DNA of 64,000 nucleotides from Phoronis australis (taxonomy: Eukaryota; Phoronida; Phoronidae). The notes below the pieces were generated by a model. That model searched no databases and was not told the origin of the DNA. It saw only the letters and a program-made list of their open reading frames with translations. The stretch lies in NCBI GenBank assembly GCA_002633005.1, contig NMRA01000297.1, positions 481,085 through 545,084 of the forward strand, read 5' to 3'. Made by a program: the position numbers and the translations under genes. Every line of letters begins with the position of its first letter. The first letter of the stretch is position 1. This document shows positions 43,201 through 48,274 of the stretch, piece by piece.

Positions 43201-44278
43201 TGTGGCACAATAGTACGACTGTTGCACAATAGTATGACTGTGGCACAATAGTATGACTTTGACACAATAGTACGACTGTTGCACAATAGTATGACTGTGG
43301 CACAATAGTATGACTGTGACACAATAGTACGACTGTCACACAATAGTACGACTGTGGCACAATAGTATGACTGTGACACAATAGTACGACTGTGACACAA
43401 TAGTATAACTGTGACACAATAGTACGACTGTTGCACAATAGTATGACTGTGGCACAATAGTACAACTGTGACACAATAGTATGACTGTGGCACAATAGTA
43501 CAACTGTGACACAATAGTATGACTGTGACACAATAGTATGACTGTTGCACAATAGTGTGACTGTTGCACAATAGTACATCTGTGACACAATAGTATGACT
43601 GTGGCACAACAGCACGACTCTGACACAATAGTAGGACTGCGACACAATAGTACGACTGTGACACATTAGTGTGACTGTGGCACAATAGTACGACTGTCAC
43701 ACAATAGTACGACTCGGACACAATAGTACGACTCTGACACAATAGAAGGACTGGGACACAATAGTTCGACTGTGACACAATAATTCGACCGTGACACAAT
43801 AGTACGACTGGGACACACTAGTACGGCTGCGACACCATAGTATGACTGTGACACAATAGTACGACTACGATACAATAGTACGAATGGCACACAATAGTAC
43901 CGTGAAGACTGGTACACACTAGCACGGCTGGGACACAATGTCACATGGGTCGCTAAACCTGCAAGCTTGTCATTATTTCCAATAGTATGGGTTTTGATAT
44001 ATATTAACTTGTTTAGAACATCCTAAACATTTTTTAAAAAAAGGGAAAATTGTTGAGTAACAAGCCTGTTGCAATGCAACATGATAGATTGTCACTGATA
44101 ATTGACTCTGCTTATGTTAGAATGAGGGTGTTCTATCAAAGTATAAAAGCATATATTTAGTACATTCCTTTCTTTTTTCAGATGGATTAAAAAGAACAGT
44201 TCTGTGGGCTCTGAGCCAGCAAGTACAAACGCACTCGACACAAGATCACAATCTATCACGTGCAACTTCGGCAACTGA
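3868..44278 (+). CDS. Multi-exon gene for a modular type I membrane protein (EGF / TSP1 / sushi / GCC2-GCC3 / stalk / TM); 5' end missing
   Basis: Fourteen exons are seen, at 3868, 5294, 5732, 7544, 7876, 8196, 10101, 12141, 21084, 22204, 26275, 33160, 34826 and 44182, each with an AG acceptor and GT donor. All internal junctions are phase 1 except the last (phase 2). Total exon length is 3185 bases; with the one base carried in from an upstream exon this gives exactly 1062 codons including TGA. The ectodomain is built from disulphide-rich modules typical of adhesion or matrix-binding proteins, followed by a Ser/Thr-rich stalk, one membrane helix and a 32-residue tail. The middle domain plus GCC2/GCC3 repeats recalls polydom/SVEP1-type and SCUBE-type proteins, but those are secreted and much of the order differs. 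No signal peptide is seen because the first exons are left of the window or unrecognised. Symmetric exons could still be missing, for example in the N gap. Function is not known; a cell-surface adhesion or ligand-binding role is inferred. Confidence 0.88.
3964..5293. other. Intron between EGF exons
   Basis: A/T-rich sequence with a pyrimidine-rich patch at about 4262-4345. No exon or recognisable repeat is seen. Confidence 0.5.
5294..5425 (+). CDS. Exon: end of EGF 1 plus complete EGF-like module 2
   Basis: 132 bases, phase 1-1, acceptor cgcccag and donor gtattt. It begins with the last cysteine of the preceding EGF (GISC) and then codes for [13 protein letters not shown] ... [14 protein letters not shown], a full six-cysteine EGF module. 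NAT and NCS are potential N-glycosylation sites. Exon 10101-10232 has identical length and the same layout, so the two-exon EGF pair has been duplicated as a block. Confidence 0.92.
5732..5902 (+). CDS. Exon: thrombospondin type 1 repeat 1
   Basis: 171 bases, phase 1-1. It codes for [19 protein letters not shown], then [10 protein letters not shown], and ends CNVLHCPG, with the six TSR cysteines. WTSW is a C-mannosylation type motif and CSATC a POFUT2 type O-fucose site, as known for the family. The third tryptophan of the usual W-W-W ladder is a tyrosine. Confidence 0.95.
6060..6300 (+). repeat. Minisatellite, about 19-21 bp unit (ggatggactgtacagtatgg type)
   Basis: Roughly a dozen imperfect copies of a unit around tggactgtacagyatggggt. 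It lies in the intron between TSP1 exons 1 and 2. Long open frames across it on both strands are by-products of the repeat. Confidence 0.85.
7544..7714 (+). CDS. Exon: thrombospondin type 1 repeat 2
   Basis: 171 bases, phase 1-1, acceptor tattttag and donor gtacaa. It codes for [19 protein letters not shown], then [14 protein letters not shown], and ends CVFTMCPG. The tryptophan ladder is complete (WSQW, WSDW). The O-fucose acceptor position of the C-x-x-S/T-C motif is aspartate (CSRDC), so this repeat has probably lost that modification. Confidence 0.95.
7876..8046 (+). CDS. Exon: thrombospondin type 1 repeat 3
   Basis: 171 bases, phase 1-1, acceptor ctttcag and donor gtaagc. It codes for [17 protein letters not shown], then [14 protein letters not shown], and ends CSTNQCP. 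WSAW and CAVTC keep the C-mannosyl and O-fucose type motifs. All three TSP1 exons have the same length, as expected from tandem exon duplication. Confidence 0.95.
8196..8291 (+). CDS. Exon: EGF-like module 3 (five of six cysteines)
   Basis: 96 bases, phase 1-1, acceptor gtttcag and donor gtaaac. It codes for [19 protein letters not shown], then [10 protein letters not shown], closely like the exon at 3868-3963 (shared PCQNNGTC). Its sixth cysteine is in the next exon (GNTC). Confidence 0.9.
8554..8774 (+). mobile_element. Palindromic MITE, copy 1 (copy 2 at 34262-34455)
   Basis: The left end is tatagattattacatggcg with gtcgttatcc after it. The right half gives ggataacgactgagaacatg followed by taataatctatttata, so the ends are inverted repeats. 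The core is a second hairpin (gaggggtttcagcccctcg). The copy at 34262-34455 matches along its length, including the trailing gaacgagaaacattgcaatg block, which is outside the hairpin. Confidence 0.75.
9262..9345 (+). mobile_element. tRNA-derived SINE head (A and B boxes)
   Basis: ttgtgcagtgg at about 9271-9281 fits a pol III A box and gggttcgaaatc at about 9313-9324 fits a B box, at tRNA-like spacing. There is no matching acceptor stem, so a tRNA-derived SINE or tRNA pseudogene is likelier than a working tRNA gene. Confidence 0.5.
9427..9672 (+). repeat. Tandem repeat, about 44-56 bp unit
   Basis: Five or so imperfect copies of gagactattgcaacaaagat, acgacatccacttgg, atgatacta in order. A stray unit also lies at about 8520-8550, just left of the MITE, so the MITE and SINE may have landed inside an older array. 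Confidence 0.8.
10101..10232 (+). CDS. Exon: end of EGF 3 plus complete EGF-like module 4
   Basis: 132 bases, phase 1-1, acceptor tgtttcag and donor gtaaga. It codes for GNTC (closing EGF 3), then [19 protein letters not shown], then [14 protein letters not shown]. Length and sequence parallel exon 5294-5425. Confidence 0.92.
10233..11392. other. Intron; nothing recognised
   Basis: A/T-rich intron sequence. Short overlapping frames on both strands show no domain. Confidence 0.45.
11393..11563 (+). pseudogene. THAP domain fragment (N-terminal half)
   Basis: From ATG 11393 the frame reads [20 protein letters not shown], then [10 protein letters not shown], up to TAA at 11561. CCVPGCTNY followed by LHRFP is the start of a THAP zinc finger (C-x2-4-C). 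The second half with the Cys-x2-His pair and the AVPT box is missing, so it is a remnant, most likely of a THAP transposase or THAP-containing gene copy sitting in an intron. Confidence 0.7.
12141..12356 (+). CDS. Exon: sushi/CCP-like module
   Basis: 216 bases, phase 1-1, acceptor gttctcag and donor gtaact. It codes for a six-cysteine module: [46 protein letters not shown]. The P-x-N-G, C-x-x-G-Y/F, Cys-Trp and final Pro-x-Cys positions fit the CCP fold. The extra cysteine pair and the insert before the last cysteine are as in the sushi modules that precede GCC2/GCC3 regions in polydom-like proteins (from memory). Confidence 0.85.
12592..13914. mobile_element. Non-autonomous Tc1/mariner-like TIR element with TCACGC-rich subterminal regions
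   Basis: The left end cagtacagccactgaatttt and the right end, read in reverse, cagtacagccactgaattat are inverted repeats of about 27 bp. Both start with CAGT and are flanked by TA (12590-12591 and 13915-13916), which fits Tc1/mariner rules. Inside each end lies an array of ctcacgcc, tcacgctt and ctccggt words. No transposase is seen in the 1.3 kb. It sits in the intron after the sushi exon. Confidence 0.75.
13917..14470. other. Intron sequence; nothing recognised
   Basis: No exon, domain or clear repeat. Confidence 0.4.
14471..14563 (+). repeat. Short dispersed repeat directly upstream of a THAP reading frame (second copy 48275-48375)
   Basis: Shared words with 48275-48375 in the same order: ttagtcttttttaycgtctt, ccacatcgcctcttayacgg, tcgacytcaccttgccgag, gtgttgcgttaa. 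Here it ends three bases before the THAP frame at 14566. It may be the 5' end or promoter of a THAP transposon. Confidence 0.7.
14566..14907 (+). pseudogene. THAP domain reading frame, probably a transposase remnant
   Basis: The frame codes for a nearly complete THAP zinc finger: [27 protein letters not shown], then [12 protein letters not shown]. This supplies the C2CH ligands (C-x4-C, then C-x2-H) and the invariant Trp and Phe. The AVPT box is not seen, and the frame runs into unrelated residues and TAG at about 14905. The true start may be internal, because the THAP domain normally begins near the N terminus. No transposase core follows. It lies in an intron of the large gene on the same strand; I read it as a broken mobile-element exon. 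Confidence 0.7.
14908..16933. other. Intron sequence between THAP remnant and hAT-like element
   Basis: No exon is recognised. A G/C-rich patch with near-repeats of gcgacgggccngaycgggt lies at about 15515-15600. Short frames on both strands show no domain. Confidence 0.4.
16934..19467 (+). mobile_element. hAT-like DNA transposon remnant
   Basis: The left end cagggatcgaca and the right end, reversed, cagggctcgaca form short inverted repeats starting CAGGG, as in many hAT elements. Both subterminal regions carry repeats of caggtcgcattttgcaacc and agctcgcattt. Near the right end (19191-19245) one frame reads [17 protein letters not shown], resembling the SERxFS motif of the hAT dimerisation region, with frameshifts around it. 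The flanking bases look similar (ccctaa and cctaac) but do not give a clean 8-bp duplication. The element is clearly dead. Confidence 0.5.
19487..19691. repeat. Short repeat with CAGGGCC ends (related copy about 32800-32886)
   Basis: Begins cagggccctcaaaggg and ends tattacggccctg, giving short inverted ends. The internal block tgtcggttgccacggttt recurs at about 32838-32856, again followed by acggccctga. Confidence 0.5.
19770..20060 (+). repeat. Dispersed repeat, copy 2 (copy 1 at 1741-2370)
   Basis: Uninterrupted copy of the repeat described at 1741-2370, in the same orientation. Confidence 0.6.
20061..21083. other. Intron; nothing firmly recognised
   Basis: Apart from a weak tRNA-like word at about 20412-20425, no feature is seen. 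Confidence 0.4.
21084..21329 (+). CDS. Exon: first half of an unrecognised ectodomain
   Basis: 246 bases, phase 1-1, acceptor gtttctag and donor gtaaga. It codes for 82 residues starting [20 protein letters not shown] and including [20 protein letters not shown] and [14 protein letters not shown]. Two cysteines are present. It joins in frame to 22204. By position and by the N-x-x-L-x-x-L-A pattern of the next exon it resembles the linker domain that precedes GCC2/GCC3 repeats in polydom-like proteins; this is a recollection, not a search. Confidence 0.78.
22204..22374 (+). CDS. Exon: second half of the unrecognised ectodomain
   Basis: 171 bases, phase 1-1, acceptor gtcccag and donor gtaagt. 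It codes for [20 protein letters not shown], then [11 protein letters not shown] and [17 protein letters not shown]. Several N-glycosylation sequons (NNT, NIS, NGT, NMT, NCS) are visible. Its final Cys joins to VRC of the next exon, giving the C-x2-C start of a GCC2/GCC3 unit. Confidence 0.82.
22375..22895. other. Intron; nothing recognised
   Basis: A/T-rich sequence with no feature seen. Confidence 0.4.
22896..23745. repeat. Diverged copy of the 'ggcggatctaggata' element, with internal insertion
   Basis: The left edge (agtagcatatctaggatatc, then ggcgggctaacat) and right edge (gcggcagccaagggggg, then ctaaatccgcctatg) match the two ends of the copy at 52643-52946 in the same orientation, but here they are about 850 bp apart. 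The extra material includes a tRNA-derived SINE. A single unknown base is at 23333. Confidence 0.5.
23099..23173 (-). mobile_element. tRNA-derived SINE head
   Basis: Read on this strand: gtggtgtagtggtaaagc (A box) and gtcttgagttcgagtctgg (B box), with a tRNA-like distance between them. There is no complementary acceptor stem, so it is a SINE or pseudo-tRNA rather than a functional tRNA gene. Confidence 0.65.
24700..25665 (-). pseudogene. Penelope-like reverse transcriptase with GIY-YIG endonuclease (broken)
   Basis: Reading right to left: [16 protein letters not shown], then [12 protein letters not shown] with the catalytic Asp pair at about 25533-25545, then (after a frameshift) [39 protein letters not shown] and the thumb region, as in Penelope-like elements. 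An in-frame stop follows CGVIY near 24967; beyond it come CDQDP and [10 protein letters not shown], the YIG part of a GIY-YIG nuclease. The frame is broken at two or more places and the N-terminal half of the RT is absent, so it cannot make a working enzyme. Confidence 0.85.
25655..25950 (+). pseudogene. Inverted second copy of the Penelope GIY-YIG region
   Basis: On the plus strand the arm reads [17 protein letters not shown], stop, then [29 protein letters not shown] and [18 protein letters not shown]. It matches the C-terminal part of the minus-strand coding region of the same element. It has no RT part and is non-functional. Confidence 0.8.
26072..26213 (+). repeat. Pentanucleotide microsatellite (TATAG)n
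   Basis: Long runs of gtata interrupted by catactgtat. A shorter run lies left of the Penelope-like insertion at 24541-24571, so the element apparently inserted into or next to the array. Confidence 0.9.
26275..26448 (+). CDS. Exon: GCC2/GCC3 (ephrin-receptor-like) cysteine module
   Basis: 174 bases, phase 1-1, acceptor cttgtgtag and donor gtatgt. With the cysteine from the preceding exon it codes for [16 protein letters not shown], then [18 protein letters not shown] and [18 protein letters not shown]. This is the C-x2-C-x2-G-x-Y pattern of GCC2/GCC3 modules. It joins in frame to the repeat exon at 33160. Confidence 0.88.
26449..28176. other. Intron; nothing recognised
   Basis: A/T-rich sequence with an attaatt-rich palindromic patch at about 26860-26910. 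No exon or domain is seen. Confidence 0.4.
28177..28855. other. Assembly gap (Ns)
   Basis: A run of 679 unknown bases. It lies in an intron of the large gene. The exons on either side join in frame without it, but a symmetric exon could be hidden here. Open frames running through it are meaningless. Confidence 1.
28856..30847. other. Intron; nothing recognised
   Basis: A/T-rich sequence. A patch at about 29690-29830 has overlapping frames on both strands, caused by local composition. No domain is visible. Confidence 0.4.
30848..30930. repeat. Near-perfect long hairpin
   Basis: The left arm begins atgggcaaaacctcttgg and continues aaatttcgtcaaaatcccg. The right arm is its reverse complement (cgggattttgacaaaatttc, then caagaggtttgcccat). 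The arms are about 37 bases with two or three differences, around a loop of under ten bases. It directly abuts the end of the Penelope-like copy that follows. Confidence 0.9.
31857..32080 (+). pseudogene. THAP domain with frameshift
   Basis: [20 protein letters not shown] gives the first Cys pair and the conserved Phe. After a frame break, [12 protein letters not shown] at about 32012-32047 gives the C-x2-H-F end of the domain. The two halves are in different frames, so the THAP finger is not made intact. It lies inside the TTAA-flanked element. Confidence 0.7.
32222..32371 (-). CDS. Small acidic reading frame, possible first exon of an element gene
   Basis: The ATG is in a good context (acaATGGCGG). 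The frame codes for [20 protein letters not shown], then [19 protein letters not shown], ending at TAA after 49 residues. The strongly acidic composition is unlike random sequence here. It reads inward from the right end of the TTAA-flanked element, opposite to the THAP frame. It could be the N-terminal exon of a second transposon gene; a chance frame is not excluded. Confidence 0.35.
   Translation of the reverse strand: MAEISEFESDDDYEQELNEYYEETYGNGGQDEEMGLHESENKFDVLPAA
33160..33792 (+). CDS. Exon: eleven tandem GCC2/GCC3-like cysteine repeats
   Basis: 633 bases, phase 1-1, acceptor cttacag and donor gtaaga. After [19 protein letters not shown] it codes for eleven consecutive 17-residue units of the pattern C-x2-C-x2-G-x-(Y/F/H)-Q-x4-G-Q-x2, for example [17 protein letters not shown] and [17 protein letters not shown]; the last unit is altered ([15 protein letters not shown]). 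Each unit has two cysteines. Annotated GCC2/GCC3 modules are around 45-50 residues, so this run is equivalent to about four of them without interruption. The G-Q and Gln positions hardly vary, suggesting recent expansion or homogenisation. Confidence 0.95.
33219..33779 (+). repeat. Coding 51-bp tandem repeat, 11 units
   Basis: Units start at 33219 and recur exactly every 51 bases to 33729. The period is kept without indels. Frames on the other strand and in the +1 frame across this stretch are by-products. Confidence 0.95.
34136..34802 (+). repeat. Minisatellite, about 35-37 bp unit, with (TA)n and a MITE inserted
   Basis: Units of the type ttccgccacgccatataata, tgttgattcttatacg. Near 34220-34267 the array passes into a pure (TA)n run, and the MITE 34262-34455 interrupts it. 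Confidence 0.85.
34262..34455 (+). mobile_element. Palindromic MITE, copy 2
   Basis: Same structure as 8554-8774: tattacatggcgaagtcgtt at the left, ggataacgactgagatcatg then taataatctatttata at the right, and the gaacgagaaacattgcaatg tail. It landed in a (TA)n run, fitting a TA-type target. Confidence 0.75.
34826..35504 (+). CDS. Exon: Ser/Thr-rich stalk and transmembrane helix
   Basis: 679 bases, phase 1 to phase 2, acceptor ttctgcag and donor gtgagt. About 200 residues are rich in Thr, Ser and Asn with no cysteine, fitting an O-glycosylated stalk. Degenerate units of 18-19 residues are visible ([54 protein letters not shown]). Then comes a hydrophobic run, [16 protein letters not shown] (about 35451-35498), followed by KR, the stop-transfer signal expected of a type I membrane protein. 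Confidence 0.9.
35505..36384. other. Intron; nothing firmly recognised
   Basis: No exon is seen. A patch at about 35990-36240 is rich in runs of G or C with gcgcgc words, and may be part of an old repeat. Confidence 0.4.
36385..42175. mobile_element. Large fold-back element with long inverted arms built of subrepeats
   Basis: The left arm (36385 to about 37150) and right arm (about 41250 to 42175) are inverted relative to each other. Landmarks in order from the outside are gtagtccgga, cggataaagttttt, ggtgaccgttcgcaaccctt, gagcatttntttaaatatgc, then several turns of a roughly 165-185 bp unit (tgcaaattaaggccgccatt, gcttataattccttacc, ggtcagttagtttaatgaaa, catgataaatttgcataatt). The interior of about 4.1 kb has no recognisable transposase and contains another repeat (38365-38671). 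The exact outer edges are uncertain. Confidence 0.75.
38365..38671. repeat. Dispersed 'ggcggatctaggata' element, copy inverted relative to 52643-52946
   Basis: Runs from ggcggatttaggggggcagg to gtggtatcctagatccgcc, so its own ends are inverted. Internally it shares, in reverse orientation, ctatcggtggactaaaaaaa and the cgcttcacgct block with 52643-52946. Confidence 0.8.
42199..42911 (+). repeat. Pair of 147-bp direct repeats (42199-42345 and 42765-42911)
   Basis: Both copies start aatttatcgtaatctatttt and end gggcatgcacaaaacgcc; only one or two differences were seen (gccacgagc against gccacaagc). The 419-bp spacer is unrelated to the copies. The first copy starts at the right edge of the fold-back element. 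It could be a small terminal-repeat element or a local duplication. Confidence 0.85.
43103..43940 (+). repeat. Satellite array, 19-bp unit gactgtgacacaatagtac, about 44 copies
   Basis: Variants differ mainly at tgtgac / tgtggc / tgttgc and at gtac / gtat. Because 19 is not a multiple of 3, the units cycle through all frames, and long minus-strand frames of [12 protein letters not shown] type are artefacts. It lies in the last intron of the large gene. Confidence 0.97.
44182..44278 (+). CDS. Last exon: short cytoplasmic tail and stop
   Basis: The acceptor is tttttcag; the phase 2 join completes Arg (CG|A). It codes for [14 protein letters not shown] through SITCNFGN and TGA at 44276. The tail is about 32 residues, with no kinase domain, ITAM or PDZ-type C terminus that I can see. 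The in-frame join to the TM exon 8.7 kb upstream and the overall 3n length support it. Confidence 0.82.
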
Positions 44279-45432
44279 TCTCGTCAAAGGAAACAGTTTA
44301 ATAGCTGCTAACGACACATGAATTGGAACCCAAAATAAGAAATTACCATTTTAGTACATAAAATAAGCGTTACCTGCTTTTTCCAATGTTGATTTGTGAC
44401 ATAGTCTTTGAACCACATAATGATTTTATGCAAATGCAGTTTTAAAATCAAAGTTAGAATCAGAATCAACAATATTTATTGTGTGTAGGTCTTGGTCTCA
44501 TATTTATTGCGTGTTGGTCTTAGCCTCACATTTATTGTGTCTTGGTCTTGGCCTCACAATACAATTTACTTTACAACTTCACAATGATAAAATTTCAGCT
44601 CTTAGCACTGTTGCTCTCGAAACATTTAACGCCAGGCTTTTAGTTCAAAGATCATGGCTTTAAAAAATCTAACTCCTGTAGCACCGTTTACCATATTCGT
44701 CAGTGAACAACACCAAGCACAGGCAGTGACACATAAAATGAATCTCGTATTCAATTTGACCAGTATTGCATATTCTACAAATTCTCTCATCCTCGGTTGG
44801 ACTTGCGTGCCGCCCTCTCTCAATATAAAGCTTGTGCATTGAGCAAGTAGGGGTCTAATAGGTATAGACCATTTTCACAATAGTAGTTAGAATGGAATAT
44901 GGTTTTGTTATTTTTATGTATTTGAATATCATATTTAGCAATCTTGCATAAAAATATGCGTGACTGTGGTTTGTCTTACTAATTGTAAATTTCATAAATG
45001 CTTGTAAAGCATGACATGAAATTTTGATTTCACGAGTAAGAATAAAGCAGTTATAATAATTGCAAAATGGAACAATTATAACTACTTCCGTTCTTACGAA
45101 ATAAAATTAAACTTGCACACGCATCCCCCATGATGTTAGTAAGTGTGCAAACTCGGCTGTACGTGATGGTTAATTTTAACTTTGAGAAATTCTGATATTA
45201 ATTTTTTATACGGTTAATTAGTGTATCATCAGTTTCGTGCTGTGACGTACCGCTCCCGAAGTACTCGCTCGAGCTATCATGACGTCACGTTTAACCCACT
45301 CACTCCCAAATTCTTATTTTGTTGCAATTTTCATTTATGTCATGTGCCTTGACACTTTATTAAAGAGTTTTGATCATTTTAATGGAAAAGTTGTTATTTG
45401 GGGTCATATTGGGGTCATTTGTAATCGTCCAA
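44279..45432. other. 3' region of the large gene
   Basis: Probable 3' UTR. It contains three copies of a roughly 33-bp unit (tatttattgtgtgttggtct type) at 44473-44562, and the polyadenylation candidates noted separately. No coding is seen. Confidence 0.5.
45041..45046 (+). promoter_or_regulatory. Candidate polyadenylation signal AATAAA
   Basis: The first canonical hexamer I see after the stop at 44278; another is at 45100-45105. Either would give a 3' UTR of about 0.8 kb. Confidence 0.4.
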
Positions 45433-45436
45433 TTAA

Positions 45437-47574
45437 TGGGACAGTGGGAAAAATGGGTGCTATATACAACATAAAAGCAAATTTATTTTTTACATAATTC
45501 CAATTCATTTTATTACTTTATATGGATTAACACATTGTTTTCATGCATATAAAATGAACAAGAACTTATCATAATAACAATTATGACTTATTTTAAGACA
45601 ATTATCGCTAACAAACTATTTTTGAAATATTGCGTACTGCAGTTTTATTTCGTATTCGGCCACAGTAACATGTTGTTATGACGGCATTGAGGCTGAGTAA
45701 TGTCACTGGTGGTATGCAACAAAGCATATGTCATGCAGGTTCGCATAACACTTGCTGCAGGCTTTTGTGGTTTTCTTTCCACAGACAAAACAGCGACGCT
45801 GAGTAGGCCGAGTGATGATATAGTGCTCAGTTTTGTCCATACGAACTTCATCAAGGACATTCTTAGAAAATGGAGTCGCACTTCTTGGTCTTCCCATCAG
45901 ATTAGCTGTTTGCCGTCCTTTGGCAAGGTACACACGGGCGATGTCTTGCCTGACGTCAAGCAGATCCTTGGGTTGTTGTTTGGCAGCTGGTGTGGCGCGA
46001 TACAAGTGCCACGCTTGCTGAACACAAACATCCAGACAGTATACAAAAATGCACCACCACTTCTTAGACCGTACATTAACTCTGTACTTATCCACATTCT
46101 GGTCCATTCTATCAACCCCTCCCATGGTGTTGTTGTAATGTTTAATTACAAATGACTGAGATTTTCACTCTCTAATTCTCGACCCTGGACCATCGTTGGG
46201 CTTGGTGGACGGGCTCTACTCCATGGATATTTGATGCTATATTTACAATGCTGTTGTCGTTCCAGCGAACTACCATTAGCATGTTTAATTTGTCCAGGGC
46301 AAAATCGTAGTACCCACGCGGCTTCGATTGCATCCCTTTTATTGACAAGAGAAGACAATCGCCGACACGATTTGCACGTATGGTGCCAGTGCATGCGATG
46401 CCCATCTTTGTCAGCTCGTCAATGAGAGGGAAGGACGTAAATAAATTGTCGAAGGTTAGATGGTAGCCGTTGTCTTTTTGGAGCTTGGCCAAGAGGGGCC
46501 AAGACCACACCACCTCCCATTCCAAACGCAGCAGATTCAGTTGCTTGCCTCCCGTTTTTCCCTTGATACGGTTCAAACTGGACAACGTATCCCAGTGGTG
46601 TTGTTAGAGCCCACATCGTGAAACCGAATCGTATTGGCTTCTCTCCAATGAACTGTTTGACACCATGCCGGCCATAATATGGTATCATACTCTCGTCAAT
46701 AGACAGGTTTTGTTGCTTGATGAAATTGTTCAAACACATTTCGTTGATGGCTGATAACAGGGGCCTCACCTCCGCCATCTTGTCTGTCGCATTGAGAGAG
46801 TCGTTGTCTGCTAGATGGAGGTACTTCATTATTTCGTCAAAGCAATTTCTTGACATGGTGCTCGCCACGGCCTCATTTCTCACGTCATCATCCAGTGACC
46901 AGTACATACGACGGCGAGGAACGGGAGAATAACCAGATACCAAAAGAATTCCAAGGAAGCCACGCATCTCATCAGCGGTCACTTGAAATGTATGATTACC
47001 TTTGGATGTAGCATGTTTGATAGTTTGCGCAGCTAGTAACTCAATTACATCTTGATCAAAAAAAAGTTCAAATAACCCGGTTGGTGTTTGCGGCAGACTT
47101 TCACCACCAAAATAAACTAGCTGCCACGCAAATTTATCTGACTTTGGGGTATCTTCTTCGGACCAGGATCTGGCAACTTTCTGTGTTGGTTTCGGCGTAC
47201 TGCTTACTTTTCGTTTCTTTGGAGCAGGCACAACAGGTAAATCATCACCACTGGCATCTTTTTCTACTTCTCCTTCAACTTCCTCAACAACATTCACATG
47301 TCTTTGTTCATTTTGTACCAAAGTCACGGACGCAGTAGAAGTCAATAGGCGACGCGGCAAGCTGTCGACATTCCCACTACCATCTTCATCATCACTGTCC
47401 TCATCAGTTACGTTGCCTTCATCAGGAGGATCAATGAAAATATCAGCCCTTTAGAAGTGCTGATCATCTTCCAACATTGAAATTGCATCATTAACCGTGA
47501 AGAGTCTGCAAAAAATATGAAAAATGTCAATGCTGATCGAAGGTCTAGAGCACCCATTTGATCCCGTTGTCCTT
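45437..47574 (-). mobile_element. piggyBac element with TTAA sites and inverted ends
   Basis: TTAA flanks both sides (45433-45436 and 47575-47578). The left end tgggacagtgggaaaaatgg gtgct and the right end, reversed, aaggacaacgggatcaaatg ggtgct are inverted repeats of about 25 bp. The single long coding region on the minus strand is a piggyBac transposase. At 2.1 kb the element is close to full length. Confidence 0.85.
45703..47496 (-). pseudogene. piggyBac transposase (PGBD-like), broken by one stop and two frameshifts
   Basis: A putative acceptor (ttttttgcag) precedes LFTVNDAISMLEDDQHF, followed by an in-frame TAA (47451-47453) and then ADIFIDPPDEGNVTDEDSDD. The main frame (to about 46550) has LFELFFDQDVIELLAAQT, MRGFLGILLVSGY and LSIDESMIPYYGRHG with the first catalytic Asp. 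After a frameshift come LTFDNLFTS (second Asp) and VVRWNDNS (third Asp). After another near 46172 come YNNTMGGVDRMDQN and the C-terminal cysteine-rich finger CFVCGKKTTKACSKC, HDICF. All three catalytic Asp and the Zn finger are still visible, so inactivation looks fairly recent, or sequencing errors contribute. Confidence 0.9.
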
Positions 47575-47578
47575 TTAA

Positions 47579-48274
47579 TGGGACGGTTTTTAACTAACTT
47601 ATATGTAATTAGCACAACATAAAACCACTGAGTAATATGTTATTCACAATCTACAATGGTGTTAATTCATATTTGCAAAATTTCATAGCAATATGTTCAA
47701 GTAATAATAACATAAAATGAACTTAACTTTGTCTTTGAGTCATTTTTGTTCCACATGGATGGAGTGGCATCACAATAACGCCTTTGTGCTGCAATGAAGG
47801 GGAGATAATTGTTTCAGTTACTTGCATGAATGGAAGTCATTATGAAACAGCTGCACAACTATGTCTATATTTAGTTTTAGACAGAGTTTTAAAGGGCGTC
47901 CCAATGATGGGACATCGTGCCATGTTGGGGGACAATTATTTCAGTATAGTGGTATTGAGAAGCAGACACAGTTGTTAATTGAATTCTCTGCAGGATTTAC
48001 ACAATATAATAGTAAGTTTTGTGCAATAGTTCGCTGTTGGAGCAGGGGTAACAGAGATGTTATAAAAAAGCAACCGTGCACAATTTTCAGGTTTTGTGCT
48101 AAAATATCATGAAGATTCTAAATATTTCACTGAGCAGTCATGCAGTTGAAAATTTACAATCTTCAAAGGCTTTAATTTTTTCTTTTTGTGCCCGCAACTC
48201 TTTGCATATATGTGTAAAACGATTGGTGCATTCACAGACTCACACACTCCGCCCAACCCAGCGCCAGAGAATGC
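47579..48274. other. Intergenic; nothing recognised
   Basis: No domain or repeat is seen. Confidence 0.4.

Noticed and set aside
43041-43799. Open frame of 252 residues (minus strand) rich in [12 protein letters not shown]
   Set aside because: It is the 19-bp satellite read through; overlapping frames of the same kind exist in the other phases.
43103-43940. CRISPR-like regular repeat array
   Set aside because: Units are contiguous 19-mers with no spacers, and the genome is eukaryotic.
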